This document shows, one piece after another, positions 25,355 through 35,769 of a stretch of 64,000 bases of DNA. The stretch is from JBBATK01 sp044224515 (lineage in GTDB: Bacteria > Bacteroidota > Ignavibacteria > Kapaibacteriales > NICIL-2): the NCBI GenBank assembly GCA_044224515.1, contig JBGAKH010000003.1:186001-250000 (forward strand), read 5' to 3'. The notes beneath the pieces are model-generated. The model made no database searches, was not told the DNA's origin, and saw nothing but the letters and a program-made list of their open reading frames with translations. How positions within the stretch are numbered: the stretch's first letter is position 1; the number at the start of each line of letters is the position of its first letter. The position numbers and the translations under genes were made by a program.

Positions 25355-27487
25355 ATGTCGGAAACTCAAACAGCAAAAACAGCCAAGTCAGGGAGCAAGT
25401 CTGCTTCTGCGGATGTCACCAAGAACAAAGGCGGCAAAAACGTCCAATCGACCTTTGACTACAATGGATTTGATAAGGACACCATCGTTCGTTGGTACGC
25501 ACTGAACCACTTGGGAAGGAAGCTGGATGAAAAAGCAGCGTCCTATCTGAAAATGGCCAAGGGCTGGTCGTATCATGCGCCCTGCGCGGGTCATGACGGT
25601 ATACAGCTAGCGATTGGGCAAATCTTTCGTCCGAGTAAGGACTTCTTCTTTCCGTACTATCGAGACTTGATAAGCTGTTTGTCGGCCGGCCTGACGCCGC
25701 TTGAAATCATCTATAACGGCTTGAGTAAGGATGCAGATGTCGCGGGTGGTGGACGACACATGAGCAATCACTTTGCGAAGCCTTCAATTCGTATACAAAA
25801 CGGCTCATCGTGCACGGGCAATCATTCGTTACATGCTGCCGGTGTGGCTCGGGCTATAAAGAAGTTCAAGGGAGACGAGCTGGCAATCTACAGTGCCGGC
25901 GAGTCAAGCTGTTCTGAGGGCTATTTCTACGAGGCTGTGAATGGTGCTTGCACGGAAAAGCTTCCGGTGATTTTCGTCATTCAAAACAACAAGTTCGGAA
26001 TTTCCGTACCCGTTCGAGAGCAAAGTGCCAATGAGCGTATTTCTGACAATTTCGTTGGATTTCGCAATCTGTTGGTCGTGAATTGTGACGGACGAGATCC
26101 GTTCGACTCATATCGTGCGATGCGAAAGGCTGCCGACTACGTCCTGTCCGGTGCGGGGCCGGCAATGGTGCATGCTGATTGCGATCGTATCGGCTCACAC
26201 TCAAACTCCGATAATCAGGAACTGTATCGTTCTAAAGAGGAAATTGCGTTAGTTAAATCTCGTGACCCCCTGCCACGATTCCGCGCACTTTTGATTGAGG
26301 CGGGATTTTTAACTGAAGCAGAAGTTGTGGCGCTTGAGGCTGAGAATATGCGCTTGATGTATGAGGCGGCAGACATTGCGGAGGCTGCGCCGGATCCGGA
26401 TCCTGCATCTTACACTGAGTTTGTGCTACCGCCGCAAGCTGCATCGCCTAACGACGCTTCCGAGTATCGTTATGTTAACGATCCCACAATGCCTCAGCTT
26501 ACTTTCAGGGAAGCGATAAATCATGCCATGAAACAGGAGTTTTATCGAAACCCCGCGACCTTCCTTTGGGGACAGGACGTTGCTTCTGTCAACAAGCAGG
26601 GCATTTTTAATGTTCCCAAGGGCATGTTGGATGAATTTGGCAATGATCGAGTCTTTAATGCTCCGATAGCTGAGGACTACATCGTAGGTACAGCAAACGG
26701 GATGTGTCGATATCGTGAGGATATTCGTGTGGTTGTTGAAGGGGCGGAGTTTGCGGACTACTTTTGGCCGGCAATGGAGCAAATGATAGAGTGTTCGCAC
26801 GACTATTGGCGCACCAAAGGTCAATTCTCACCGAATGTGACCATTCGTTTGGCAAGTGGCGGATATATCCAGGGTGGACTGTATCACTCCCAAAACTTAG
26901 ATGCGATTTTCTCGCATATTCCGGGTATTCGCGTTGTGTGTCCGGCATTTGCCGATGACGCAGTAGGATTGATGCGAAATGCCATTCGTTCGCAAGGCAC
27001 CAGCTTCTTCTTGGAACCGAAGTTCCTTTACAACTATCGACAAACCTCCGCCAGCTTACCGGATGATGACTTTATCATTCCATTTGGTCGGGCAAAAGTT
27101 CGCAGACCCGGAAATGCCCTGAGCATCGTAAGTTACGGCAATGCCGTGCACTTAGCTCTGGAAGCCGCGAAAATTCTGTCCTCTCTCGGCTACGAATGCG
27201 AGGTCATCGACTTGCGATCCTTGCGTCCATGGGACAAAGATATGGTGTGTGAATCTGCCAAGCGCACATCCCGCGTACTCATTGCACATGAACACTACCT
27301 CACGGGCGGATTAGGCGGCGAAATCGCGTCTACCGTCACCTCTGAATGCTTCAAATGGCTCGATGCACCTGTTAACCGGGTGGCTTCAAAAGACGTTCCT
27401 GTTGGCTTTGCGAAGAGCCTTGAAAAAGCCATTTTATTGAACGTTGAAGACATCGTACAGGCCGCACTTTCTACGTTAAAATACTGA
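25355..27487 (+). CDS. Fused 2-oxoacid dehydrogenase E1 alpha/beta (branched-chain or pyruvate type)
   Basis: A 710-residue fusion. Residues about 35-345 are the E1 alpha part, with thiamine-diphosphate binding seen in AGESSCSEGYFYEAVNGA and VIQNNKFGIS. Residues about 375-710 are the E1 beta part (LTFREAINHAMKQEF, WGQDVASVNKQGIF, IRLASGGYIQGGLYHSQ, EVIDLRSLRPWD). Such fused E1 proteins are common in Bacteroidota and Chlorobiota. The enzyme decarboxylates a 2-oxoacid and passes the acyl group to lipoyl-E2. Position beside ilvE favours branched-chain 2-oxoacids, but pyruvate cannot be excluded. E2 and E3 are not nearby. The first 30 residues are a Ser/Lys/Ala-rich linker-like tail. Confidence 0.92.
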   Translation: MSETQTAKTAKSGSKSASADVTKNKGGKNVQSTFDYNGFDKDTIVRWYALNHLGRKLDEKAASYLKMAKGWSYHAPCAGHDGIQLAIGQIFRPSKDFFFPYYRDLISCLSAGLTPLEIIYNGLSKDADVAGGGRHMSNHFAKPSIRIQNGSSCTGNHSLHAAGVARAIKKFKGDELAIYSAGESSCSEGYFYEAVNGACTEKLPVIFVIQNNKFGISVPVREQSANERISDNFVGFRNLLVVNCDGRDPFDSYRAMRKAADYVLSGAGPAMVHADCDRIGSHSNSDNQELYRSKEEIALVKSRDPLPRFRALLIEAGFLTEAEVVALEAENMRLMYEAADIAEAAPDPDPASYTEFVLPPQAASPNDASEYRYVNDPTMPQLTFREAINHAMKQEFYRNPATFLWGQDVASVNKQGIFNVPKGMLDEFGNDRVFNAPIAEDYIVGTANGMCRYREDIRVVVEGAEFADYFWPAMEQMIECSHDYWRTKGQFSPNVTIRLASGGYIQGGLYHSQNLDAIFSHIPGIRVVCPAFADDAVGLMRNAIRSQGTSFFLEPKFLYNYRQTSASLPDDDFIIPFGRAKVRRPGNALSIVSYGNAVHLALEAAKILSSLGYECEVIDLRSLRPWDKDMVCESAKRTSRVLIAHEHYLTGGLGGEIASTVTSECFKWLDAPVNRVASKDVPVGFAKSLEKAILLNVEDIVQAALSTLKY

Positions 27488-27594
27488 GAAAGTGAGAGCC
27501 TATATACACACTGTGTAGGAAACCTGACACCGATGCAATTCCATAGAGTCTCAATATCTTAAGCTCGCTCATCGGACAAAATTTTTTTCCTCGA

Positions 27595-27621
27595 AGGAGA
27601 GTGTATTCTCCTCTATATTTG
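27595..27621 (+). promoter_or_regulatory. Promoter-like element with adjacent inverted repeat before tRNA-Arg
   Basis: TATATTTG at 27614-27621 fits the Bacteroidota -7 consensus. Directly upstream is a perfect 6-bp inverted repeat, AGGAGA (27595-27600) and TCTCCT (27607-27612), placed between the presumed -33 and -7 boxes. The tRNA begins about 50 bases downstream. The repeat could be an operator; that part is inference. Confidence 0.45.
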
Positions 27622-27671
27622 TAGGCTTGTTGATTAGGCTTCGAAGACTGTGAAAGCAGGTCGAGGCGCAT

Positions 27672-27744
27672 GCGCCCGTGGCTTAATGGATAGAGCATTG
27701 GATTCCGGTTCCAAGGATTGGGGGTTCGAGTCCCTCCGGGCGTG
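27672..27744 (+). tRNA. tRNA-Arg (anticodon CCG)
   Basis: A 73-base cloverleaf folds completely: acceptor GCGCCCG pairs with CGGGCGT (one G-U), D-arm GCTTAATGGATAGAGC, anticodon stem TTGGA/TCCAA with loop TTCCGGT (anticodon CCG, reads CGG), and T-arm GGGGG-TTCGAGT-CCCTC. The discriminator base is G. CCA is not encoded. A T-rich stretch follows within ten bases. Confidence 0.96.
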
Positions 27745-27787
27745 CTAGTTTTTTATTCACTGATAACGCAATTATTTGTCTTTAGCG

Positions 27788-28495
27788 ATGGTAGATAACG
27801 TAGAAGAAGTAGTACAGCAAAGTGTAGAGAAGAGCTCCTCATCGTTCGACCTCATGTCGTTCTTAAAGAACAATCGCAACATGGTCTTTGCGGGTGTTGG
27901 TGCATTGGTCATCATCGTATTGGGCGTTGTATTTTATCGCAACGTTCAGAAGGGCAAAGAGCAAGAAGCTGCATTGGCTCTGAGCCGCATCAGTCCTTAC
28001 GTTGAGGCTTCCGACTATATGAAAGCTCTTAACGGAGATCCCGCACGAAAAGTACGTGGAAACGACGTGATGGGTCTTCTTGCCATCATTGACCAATACG
28101 GTTCAACCAACGCGGGAAAGACCGCTGCATTGGAAGCCGGAATTGCGGAAGTAGCCTTGAATAAGTTCGATGAAGCGGAGAAGCATTTCGATCAAGCTTC
28201 AGGATCAGAATCATCGGTTGTTCGTGCCAATGCGATTGCCGGAATGGCAGCATGTTTAGAGCACAAATCCAACCTTGCCGAGGCAGCAAAAACCTATGAG
28301 AAGGCAGCAGCTGCAGCCGACAAAATCAATAACAAAGACAAGTATCAGTACTATGCAGGACTCTGTTACGAGAAGGCGGGAGACAAGGAGTCTGCAATCA
28401 AAATGTTCAAAACCGTTATCCTCGAATTCGAATTTTCAGAATTCTCGTCAGAAGCAAAAGCCGGTTTAACAAGACTTGGCACAGCAATTGACTAA
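27788..28495 (+). CDS. Membrane-anchored tetratricopeptide-repeat protein (YfgM/TPR_21-like)
   Basis: A 235-residue protein with a cytoplasmic N-terminal tail, one membrane helix (about 36-54: MVFAGVGALVIIVLGVVFY) and a helical periplasmic region with TPR-like repeats (KFDEAEKHFDQAS, NLAEAAKTYEKAAAAAD, AGDKESAIKMFKTVI). Layout and length resemble YfgM-type proteins that work with periplasmic chaperones near the Sec translocon. The ATG at 27788 is preferred over the TTG 12 bases earlier. It lies between the tRNA and the giant surface gene. A chaperone role is only suggested by the fold. Confidence 0.78.
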   Translation: MVDNVEEVVQQSVEKSSSSFDLMSFLKNNRNMVFAGVGALVIIVLGVVFYRNVQKGKEQEAALALSRISPYVEASDYMKALNGDPARKVRGNDVMGLLAIIDQYGSTNAGKTAALEAGIAEVALNKFDEAEKHFDQASGSESSVVRANAIAGMAACLEHKSNLAEAAKTYEKAAAAADKINNKDKYQYYAGLCYEKAGDKESAIKMFKTVILEFEFSEFSSEAKAGLTRLGTAID

Positions 28496-28602
28496 GAATA
28501 CGGACCTATAGTCCCAATTTTTCACCAAATACTTTGGGAAAACACATCAATACGACTTTCAAAACAGTTTTAATTAAATGTTTTAATCCATTCGGAGGTA
28601 GT

Positions 28603-31600
28603 ATGTTTAGTTGGTTTCGTTTAAGCGCGCTGCTCCTCGCATTTGTGATCAATTGCGTCGTCAGCGAAGCTCAACCCCTGCAGATTTTGTCAGGGACATT
28701 ACCTGCGGGCGACGTTCGCGTGCTGGTAAGGGACAGTCTTTATCGCATCAACGGTCGATATACTGTTGCCGGTACGCTCGTAGTAGAGCCCGGAACAACC
28801 GTTGAATTTGTGGCCAATGGTCAGCTGATCGACTCTGTAGGGGGTCGTATCATCGCTGACGGTCGTGCTATTGCGACCTATAGTGGCACAGGCTTCACCA
28901 ATGTCACCCGTCCGGGTGGTGGTTTGGCCTACGACTATAGTGACCCTGCTTACTTTATGTCAAGCTCGGTTATTTCGCGTACCACAACCATCGAGCCTAC
29001 CATTGCTTCTTCCAAGAACGACATTACATTCAATGTCATTCTTGACACCTTAACTCGCCGTATCGAGAACCTCCCGAGTCTCCCGGCTGATGCACAAGGT
29101 AAGAGCTATGTAAACTGGCCCACAGCAGTTAACCCGGCATCAGGCGCAACACCGCCGACCGGAAAGTTGTTCCTTGCAACAACCACACCTACAATCGTTA
29201 ACTCGACATCCTACTACAACACGAAATTCGTCGTGTCGTATGAGTATGCTATCATGTGGATCACGTCACGTTTGTCAAATCCGACACTTGACCCCGCTAT
29301 CAGAACACGTCCGTGGACCCGTTTGAACTTCGGCAGCCCTTCAGTTGGCGGCCCGGGTCGTGATCGCATTCTGTTCTTGGGACGCGCTATTAATAACTTC
29401 TCACGTGAGTGGGGACACATCGTTGTATTGCCTGGTGCACGTGCAGCGTTTTTCCGTGATTGCGACTTCCAGAACTTCCGTAAGGACACAACCGTTAGCC
29501 GCTTGCCCGTGTATAGCACGACAACAGGTGGCGATCCGACATCGACATCCAGTCTAAACTTTGCTACCAATACGATCCTCAACGGTTCGGGTGGTGCATT
29601 GAGCGTTCTTTCTTCACGTACATGGTTGGTCAACTGTAGCTTTAGCCGCAATATGGCTCGCTACCATGGTGGTGCTTTGCAGTTCAACCAAGCAGCTGTT
29701 GATAACAGCGCAACACAATACCCGGTTGTCTTGAGTGGAACCGGTGCAGCAGCTACACAGTACGCAGCATTGCCGCCGAGCTACTTCCCGAGCGATCTTG
29801 GTGCAGCAGCTAGCCCTTCAGTAAGCAAGATTATTGTAAATCAATACCTCTTCGAGCAAAACGCAAATCGTGTTGACAGCCTCTTGTCACCGCCGCGTTC
29901 AAACACAGATCCGGTTAACCCGACCTATGTTCGCGCACACGATAACCTCTATTATGCAGGTTTGAAAGAAATGGATGACCAAAACCGTCAAGCAGTTGAC
30001 GACGGTCGTCTTGCTATCTATCTCGGTCGCGTACGTCAATTGACCTTTACCCAAAACAAGACTCAATTGACCAACATTGCGCAAATCGTAACCAGCCAAG
30101 GTGTTGTTGTTTCGGATGACGAAGCAAACCCGGCTTCTACAGAATTGAATTCCAACCTTTCATACAAGAACCACTCATATGGTGGTGCTATGTATGTAGG
30201 TGGACGTTGGGCAATGGATATCGGTCTTGGTGTAAATGACTTCCAAGGTCGTGACTATGTAATCTTTGACGGTAACATGGCTCGCAACTTCCAAAATGAA
30301 ATCACAAGCGGTGTCACAACCGGTGGTTCCAAGGGTGGTGCGTTGTATGTAACCGGTGCAACATCGATGACGACCACCGGTCGCTATCGTTCCAACACAA
30401 CAGAAACCAAGTACCTCGCAACCTATAACGCTGCATCCTACAATCAGGGTGGTGCTGTTTATATGTCCAGCAACTCCGGTCGCATTATGCTCCGTGGTGG
30501 TCAAGACGTTCAAGTTCCGATGTACATGACCAATAACAGCGCTGCTCGTGGTGGTGCTATCTATGTTGACGAAAACTTCAGTATCGATCCTAGCCATCCT
30601 TCACCGCACATTGGTGGTGCTAATGGCGATAACATCTTGGTTCGTAACCTTGGTTATAACATCAAGCTTCAAAACAACACAGCTAAGTATGACGGTGGTG
30701 CGATTTTCACAAAGCGCAACTTCCTTATGTATGGTGCCGGTGGTGTTGTTAGCAATGTCATCCTTGGCTACTCACAAGCACACTTGATTGAAATGAGCGG
30801 TAACACAGCCGGATATTCCGGTGGTGCTATTGCAATTCACCTCCGTAGCACAGTTACAGAACCGGAACGCGCTTACTTGCGTATGGTTCGTGGCGTGTTC
30901 GATAACAACCGCGTCGGTGAAAACCTCGACAGTGTTGGTCAATTGAGCGTACGTGGTGGTGGTGCAGTTTACTCTTTGAATGCTGAAATGCAAACAGTAC
31001 AAGGTTGTGAATTCCATGCAAACCTTGCACAAGCAGGTAACGGTGGTGCTCTTGCAATCGTTAACCCGAAGTCTTCATTTAGCTCAACATCAGGCGGAAA
31101 CTTCCAACGTGTATTCTGTACAGACGTTGACAGTATCAGCTACGGTTCAAATCCGGCATTCGTAACCGGCTTCAAATCAACAAACGAAGCATTTACCTTT
31201 GCTCCGGGCAGCAGCCAATATCCTGCGCACGTTCGCATGATGACCCGCTTCCTTGACAATCGTTCCGTTGAAAACAACGCACGTATGGGCAAGGGTGCAA
31301 CACAAACAGGTTCAGTAACAATCACACACCCGGGTTCGGGTGCAACAAGTGGTCCGGATGCTTCAATTGGCGGTGCTCAATTGCAAGAAAACGGTACCGG
31401 TCTTGGTGGTGCTGTTTACATCCTGGATCAAATCGCTGCTAGCCGTGCAGGTCGTCTTGACTCTGTATTCTTTAATCGCGTTCGTTTCCAAAATCAGAGT
31501 GCATACAGCGGTGCTGCTATCTACTCCGATAACTATGATCTTAAGCTCGTTATGCTCCGCTCTTTGGTTGCTAACAACACTGCAACTTCAAGTGTCGGTG

Positions 31601-34600
31601 CTAACCAAAATGCTATCACCGGTCCGATGATCACCGTTAACTCGACCACCTACAATACCGCATCAAGCGATCTTGCAGGTTCGATTATCTACGGTGAAGC
31701 AATTGGTCCTGTTCCTTTCGCAAGCTTCAGCCGTGCTGCAAACTCCATGTTTGATAACAGCGCTCGCTTCCTTATCCGTTATCCGGATGCTCCGAATACC
31801 AAGGGTATCTTCGCAGGTACAACCGGTATCGGTTATGGTGGAGTAGACTCATTGAATGGTAACTACTGGGGTCACACCGAAGCAAACGTTACAACCCGTG
31901 TATATCGTTACGATGGAAGTGGTAACATTTCTGACTCATTGCCGCAAGAAACATTCTTCGTTGGCGGTGACGGAACACAACAACTTGCATTCGTTCGAGG
32001 CGGTACAAACAAGCAGCAAGGTCCGTTCGAAAGCATCGAGCGTTATTCCTATACGGCAATCCCGATGTTGAATGGCGCAGATGACAAGACACCGGCTGCT
32101 ACATCTATTCCGGAAAAGCTCTTGCAACAAGGTCGTATCTACGACAGCTTTGATAAGGGTACTGACATCAAGACAGCTGACTATACAAAGCGTCGTATGT
32201 CACCGATCGAAGACTTTGCTGTTGGTATTCCGACAACATTGAGCCGTTTCGCAGATCCGAACCAACCTTCATTCAGCAAGTACGTAAAACGTTATACACG
32301 TAACCCGTTTGTTGCTGAAGCAGATACAAACGTAGCTAAGCTTCAAACCGAATTCAAGGGTAACCATCCTATCGGATACCCGATGTTCCTCGAAGCAAAG
32401 GCTGATTACACTTCAGCTTCAGAATTGTTCTCGAACAACGACATTCGTTCTATCAACGAAACAGTATTCTTTGTCATCAACACAGCAACAGGTGATTACA
32501 TCCGTGTAAACATGGCTCAAGTTGACCCGACAAGTGAAACATTCCGCGCTCGCGTTGATCTCGTTCCTGACTCAACACTCGGTGGTCGTATCGCCGGTGG
32601 TTATCAAGTACGTCGTAACGCTGAAGGTCTTGCTAACTTCGGTACCGATCTTGCTTCAATCCTTGCTGCTATCAAGCGCAATCCGGAAAATGAAGATGCA
32701 GGTACACTTCAAGGTCGTAAGTACGAAGGTGTTGGTACAAACGGTGACCTCGGTGGCGCCGGCTTTGCTTATTCCAATCGCCCGGGTCTCCCGAGCTCCA
32801 ATGTTGACGGTTTCGGTCGCAACGTTGTAACATATTTCGCCGGTGAGCGCTACAATACACTCCCGGCTAAGGCTGGCGATCAAATCGCTGTTGTTTCACG
32901 TTCAGCTCTGTGGCGTGAAGTAGGAAGCAACAATGATGCTTTCGCAGGTGCACTTATCTTTACCGTGTCAAACAACACACCGGCTCCGGTTTGGACAGGT
33001 AACAAGCTTTCAACGGCAAATCCTGTAAATTCAAATGGTGTACAAGCTCCTCCGATCTTCAAGAACAAGTTGTTCGTTTCAGAAGATCGTACTTATCCGC
33101 GCGATGCATCAGATATCACACGCGCTCCAGGTCGTGACACAATTTTCGCTATCACAGCTCGTGATACCAACTTGTTCTACGATCCGCGCGCTATTCTCGA
33201 CGGAACCAAGTATTCACAATTGTCCTATGGTTGGTCAGTTGATGCTGCTTCCGGTCTTTCACACTGGCTACAAGCAGATACCATCCCGGCAAACGTTGGT
33301 GGCGATGAAACAGCATGGTGGCAAGCTCACGGTCACGTACGCTTGAAGGGTACACCTTCCAATCCGTACGTTGTGCCGGAAGGTGAATGGGTATATGTAA
33401 CAGCACGTAACTTCCCGCCGTCTGCAGCTACAATCGATTCGATGAAGGCTTCAGGTGTTGCAGCAGATGTTATTGCTAAGTACATCTATCTCTATCCGTC
33501 GTACTTCGCAAATCAGTCATATGACGATGCAAATGCTCGCTTCTTGCAGCAGGACACAGTAAACTATGGTTGGGGTGCAGATACCACATACCGTTTCCGC
33601 ATCATCGTAACAGACAGCTTGCCGATCTTCACACAAGGTACATTCTCATGTGAAGGCAACAACAAGCTCTATGCTAACCTTACAGATAGTCTGCGTTTCA
33701 AGGCTGACTTTAATACAGACGACGAAGCAGAAGACGCAGCAGCTGAAACAGCAGGCTGGCAGTTCAAGTACGGTCGTACAGCATACAACTGGTTGTCAGA
33801 AAACAATTCAACAGATACATCATTCGACCAAGTCGTTCAAGTTCGTCCGTCCTGGTTGGCTAACAAGTATTTGCGCAAGTATGACAACTCTGCAGTTCTT
33901 GACCCATTCGCATCAGACTTTACATCAAAGGGTCAATTGGCTGTAGCTATCGACTCAGCAACTGCTATTGCAGTATTGAGCCCGATCAACCGCTACCACA
34001 ATGCATTGAATACAGATACAGTGTTCACCATCGTTGCTAACGACGGTCACAGCGGTATCTCGACACTTAACCGTCAAATCGTTGTGAACATTCAACCGAC
34101 CATCTTGACAGAAAGCCTGCCGGATGCTTGGGAAGATGTTGACTACAACAAGACACTTACAGGCGATACAACCTATATCAAAGTTAGCGATCCGAACTTC
34201 GGTCAGAAGATTTCATACCAGCTCATCTACAAGAAGGACGCTGGCATGAACATTCCGCGTGACGGCTGCTTCCCGGAAGCGGGCAAGTGGGACGTAACAA
34301 ATGCTTCCACACCGGAATGGTTGAAGATCAATCCGATCAGCGGAATGTTGTTTGGTACACCGCGTGTAACAGACACCAAGATGCCGGATACAACAGTAAA
34401 CGTTACAGTTTATGTACACGATGATGGTCCGAACGGTGGTTTGAGCGCAGTGAAGACACTTACACTCAAGATCCATGCTGTTAACCATGATCCGCACGTG
34501 TTCCAAACACCGCAAGTTGTTTGCCGTAGCAATGGTGACAATGTAAACGACACCATTAAGGTTTCCGATGTAGACCTCCTCCGTGCTGAAACACTCAAGC

Positions 34601-35679
34601 TTCGTCTTGTTGGTCAGAACGCTTCAGGTTTGAAGGTTACTCCGGATAGTGTTGCCGGTCCGTTGCAAATCGACACAGCCAACGTTGCTATTACCGGTAC
34701 ACTCAATGTAAATCCGTACAAGACGGTTGATACAGTATTGGTTGAAGTGACGGACGTTCATGGTGGTGCACCGGATACTCTCAAGTACATCATCCGCATC
34801 TCTGAAAACACAATCTTCAGCGCAAACATTGTTATCGCTAACAATAAGGGTGCTTTCGAAACAATCACATGGGGTGCTGGCTCCAAGGCTACAACCGGTG
34901 ATAACGCTACAAAGGGTGGCATTGGTCACTTGGACAGCAACTATTGTGAATATGAATTGCCGGTAATGCCGTACACAGACGTGTTCGACGCTCGCTGGAC
35001 AGTTCCGAATACAAACGGTATGCTTCGCAACTTCTTCCCGGGTTGTGCTTCAGGCCAACAAGGTGTAGAAATCTACAAGGGTCGTTACCAAGCTGGTGGC
35101 GTTGTGGGTAACCAAGACGAGTACTATCCGGTAACGTTCAAGTGGAAGATGTCAGAAGTTCCGCAACGTAACGACGCACAAAAGAATCCTTGCGGTGGTA
35201 CATACTACCTCATGGATGGTGTTGGTGGTTCACTCTTCGCAGTTGACATGGCAACAGGTCGCTTCCGTACACAAAGCACATCTGACTATGATGTGACCGT
35301 ATCCGGCGACGAAGTAACACTTATCCAAAAGCGTTCAGCTGTAAGCCAATTCGTTATTCTTTGGGACGAAGCATCACCGGTTGAAACTCCGGGTGATGAT
35401 TTGACCATGGGCATGGAACCGGTAAGCCCGAACCCGTTCAATGGTTCGACCACAGTGAAGTTCCATATCCCGACAGCAAGCAGTGTAACAATCGACGTAT
35501 ATGATAACCTCGGTAATAAGGTTCACACCATCGCTAACAAGCAATTCCAAGCAGGTAGCTTTGAGTTGAACTGGGATGGTCGCTCAACAAGCGGTACCGA
35601 ATTGCCTGCCGGTTCCTACACCATCAAGATGTCTGTAGGCGCATTCAGCTCAGTACAAAAGGCTATCATCGTACGCTAA
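28603..35679 (+). CDS. Giant secreted T9SS surface protein with Pmp-like beta-helix repeats (2358 residues)
   Basis: The ATG at 28603, preceded by GGAGG, gives a signal peptide (FSWFRLSALLLAFVINCVVSEAQ). Residues about 325-980 carry at least ten GGA[ILVM] motifs alternating with FxxN/NNxA motifs (for example RGGAIYV, DGGAIFT, SGGAIAI, NGGALAI), the signature of polymorphic outer-membrane protein repeats that build a right-handed beta-helix. A middle region without recognisable family follows. Residues about 1790-2000 look like Ig/cadherin-like domains (PEWLKINPISGMLFGTP). A proline-rich module (ELPVMPYTDVFDARW) precedes the FlgD-Ig-like T9SS sorting domain (SPNPFNGSTTVKFHIP ... LPAGSYTIKMSV). 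It is probably a cell-surface adhesin or structural protein. Codon choice is strikingly uniform, suggesting high expression. Confidence 0.9.
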   Translation: MFSWFRLSALLLAFVINCVVSEAQPLQILSGTLPAGDVRVLVRDSLYRINGRYTVAGTLVVEPGTTVEFVANGQLIDSVGGRIIADGRAIATYSGTGFTNVTRPGGGLAYDYSDPAYFMSSSVISRTTTIEPTIASSKNDITFNVILDTLTRRIENLPSLPADAQGKSYVNWPTAVNPASGATPPTGKLFLATTTPTIVNSTSYYNTKFVVSYEYAIMWITSRLSNPTLDPAIRTRPWTRLNFGSPSVGGPGRDRILFLGRAINNFSREWGHIVVLPGARAAFFRDCDFQNFRKDTTVSRLPVYSTTTGGDPTSTSSLNFATNTILNGSGGALSVLSSRTWLVNCSFSRNMARYHGGALQFNQAAVDNSATQYPVVLSGTGAAATQYAALPPSYFPSDLGAAASPSVSKIIVNQYLFEQNANRVDSLLSPPRSNTDPVNPTYVRAHDNLYYAGLKEMDDQNRQAVDDGRLAIYLGRVRQLTFTQNKTQLTNIAQIVTSQGVVVSDDEANPASTELNSNLSYKNHSYGGAMYVGGRWAMDIGLGVNDFQGRDYVIFDGNMARNFQNEITSGVTTGGSKGGALYVTGATSMTTTGRYRSNTTETKYLATYNAASYNQGGAVYMSSNSGRIMLRGGQDVQVPMYMTNNSAARGGAIYVDENFSIDPSHPSPHIGGANGDNILVRNLGYNIKLQNNTAKYDGGAIFTKRNFLMYGAGGVVSNVILGYSQAHLIEMSGNTAGYSGGAIAIHLRSTVTEPERAYLRMVRGVFDNNRVGENLDSVGQLSVRGGGAVYSLNAEMQTVQGCEFHANLAQAGNGGALAIVNPKSSFSSTSGGNFQRVFCTDVDSISYGSNPAFVTGFKSTNEAFTFAPGSSQYPAHVRMMTRFLDNRSVENNARMGKGATQTGSVTITHPGSGATSGPDASIGGAQLQENGTGLGGAVYILDQIAASRAGRLDSVFFNRVRFQNQSAYSGAAIYSDNYDLKLVMLRSLVANNTATSSVGANQNAITGPMITVNSTTYNTASSDLAGSIIYGEAIGPVPFASFSRAANSMFDNSARFLIRYPDAPNTKGIFAGTTGIGYGGVDSLNGNYWGHTEANVTTRVYRYDGSGNISDSLPQETFFVGGDGTQQLAFVRGGTNKQQGPFESIERYSYTAIPMLNGADDKTPAATSIPEKLLQQGRIYDSFDKGTDIKTADYTKRRMSPIEDFAVGIPTTLSRFADPNQPSFSKYVKRYTRNPFVAEADTNVAKLQTEFKGNHPIGYPMFLEAKADYTSASELFSNNDIRSINETVFFVINTATGDYIRVNMAQVDPTSETFRARVDLVPDSTLGGRIAGGYQVRRNAEGLANFGTDLASILAAIKRNPENEDAGTLQGRKYEGVGTNGDLGGAGFAYSNRPGLPSSNVDGFGRNVVTYFAGERYNTLPAKAGDQIAVVSRSALWREVGSNNDAFAGALIFTVSNNTPAPVWTGNKLSTANPVNSNGVQAPPIFKNKLFVSEDRTYPRDASDITRAPGRDTIFAITARDTNLFYDPRAILDGTKYSQLSYGWSVDAASGLSHWLQADTIPANVGGDETAWWQAHGHVRLKGTPSNPYVVPEGEWVYVTARNFPPSAATIDSMKASGVAADVIAKYIYLYPSYFANQSYDDANARFLQQDTVNYGWGADTTYRFRIIVTDSLPIFTQGTFSCEGNNKLYANLTDSLRFKADFNTDDEAEDAAAETAGWQFKYGRTAYNWLSENNSTDTSFDQVVQVRPSWLANKYLRKYDNSAVLDPFASDFTSKGQLAVAIDSATAIAVLSPINRYHNALNTDTVFTIVANDGHSGISTLNRQIVVNIQPTILTESLPDAWEDVDYNKTLTGDTTYIKVSDPNFGQKISYQLIYKKDAGMNIPRDGCFPEAGKWDVTNASTPEWLKINPISGMLFGTPRVTDTKMPDTTVNVTVYVHDDGPNGGLSAVKTLTLKIHAVNHDPHVFQTPQVVCRSNGDNVNDTIKVSDVDLLRAETLKLRLVGQNASGLKVTPDSVAGPLQIDTANVAITGTLNVNPYKTVDTVLVEVTDVHGGAPDTLKYIIRISENTIFSANIVIANNKGAFETITWGAGSKATTGDNATKGGIGHLDSNYCEYELPVMPYTDVFDARWTVPNTNGMLRNFFPGCASGQQGVEIYKGRYQAGGVVGNQDEYYPVTFKWKMSEVPQRNDAQKNPCGGTYYLMDGVGGSLFAVDMATGRFRTQSTSDYDVTVSGDEVTLIQKRSAVSQFVILWDEASPVETPGDDLTMGMEPVSPNPFNGSTTVKFHIPTASSVTIDVYDNLGNKVHTIANKQFQAGSFELNWDGRSTSGTELPAGSYTIKMSVGAFSSVQKAIIVR

Positions 35680-35693
35680 GAAATGCTTTAATG

Positions 35694-35715
35694 GGGCTCT
35701 TCGAGAGAAGAGCCC
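35694..35715 (+). repeat. Perfect 9-bp hairpin between two surface-protein genes
   Basis: GGGCTCTTC and GAAGAGCCC pair around GAGA, starting 15 bases after the stop of the 2358-residue protein gene. There is no T-run behind it, so it may stabilise or partly stop the transcript rather than fully terminate it. Confidence 0.7.
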
Positions 35716-35769
35716 TACGAAAGCTCTCCTATGATTATGAATTTTTTAAAATTTCAAGGACAAACTGCT

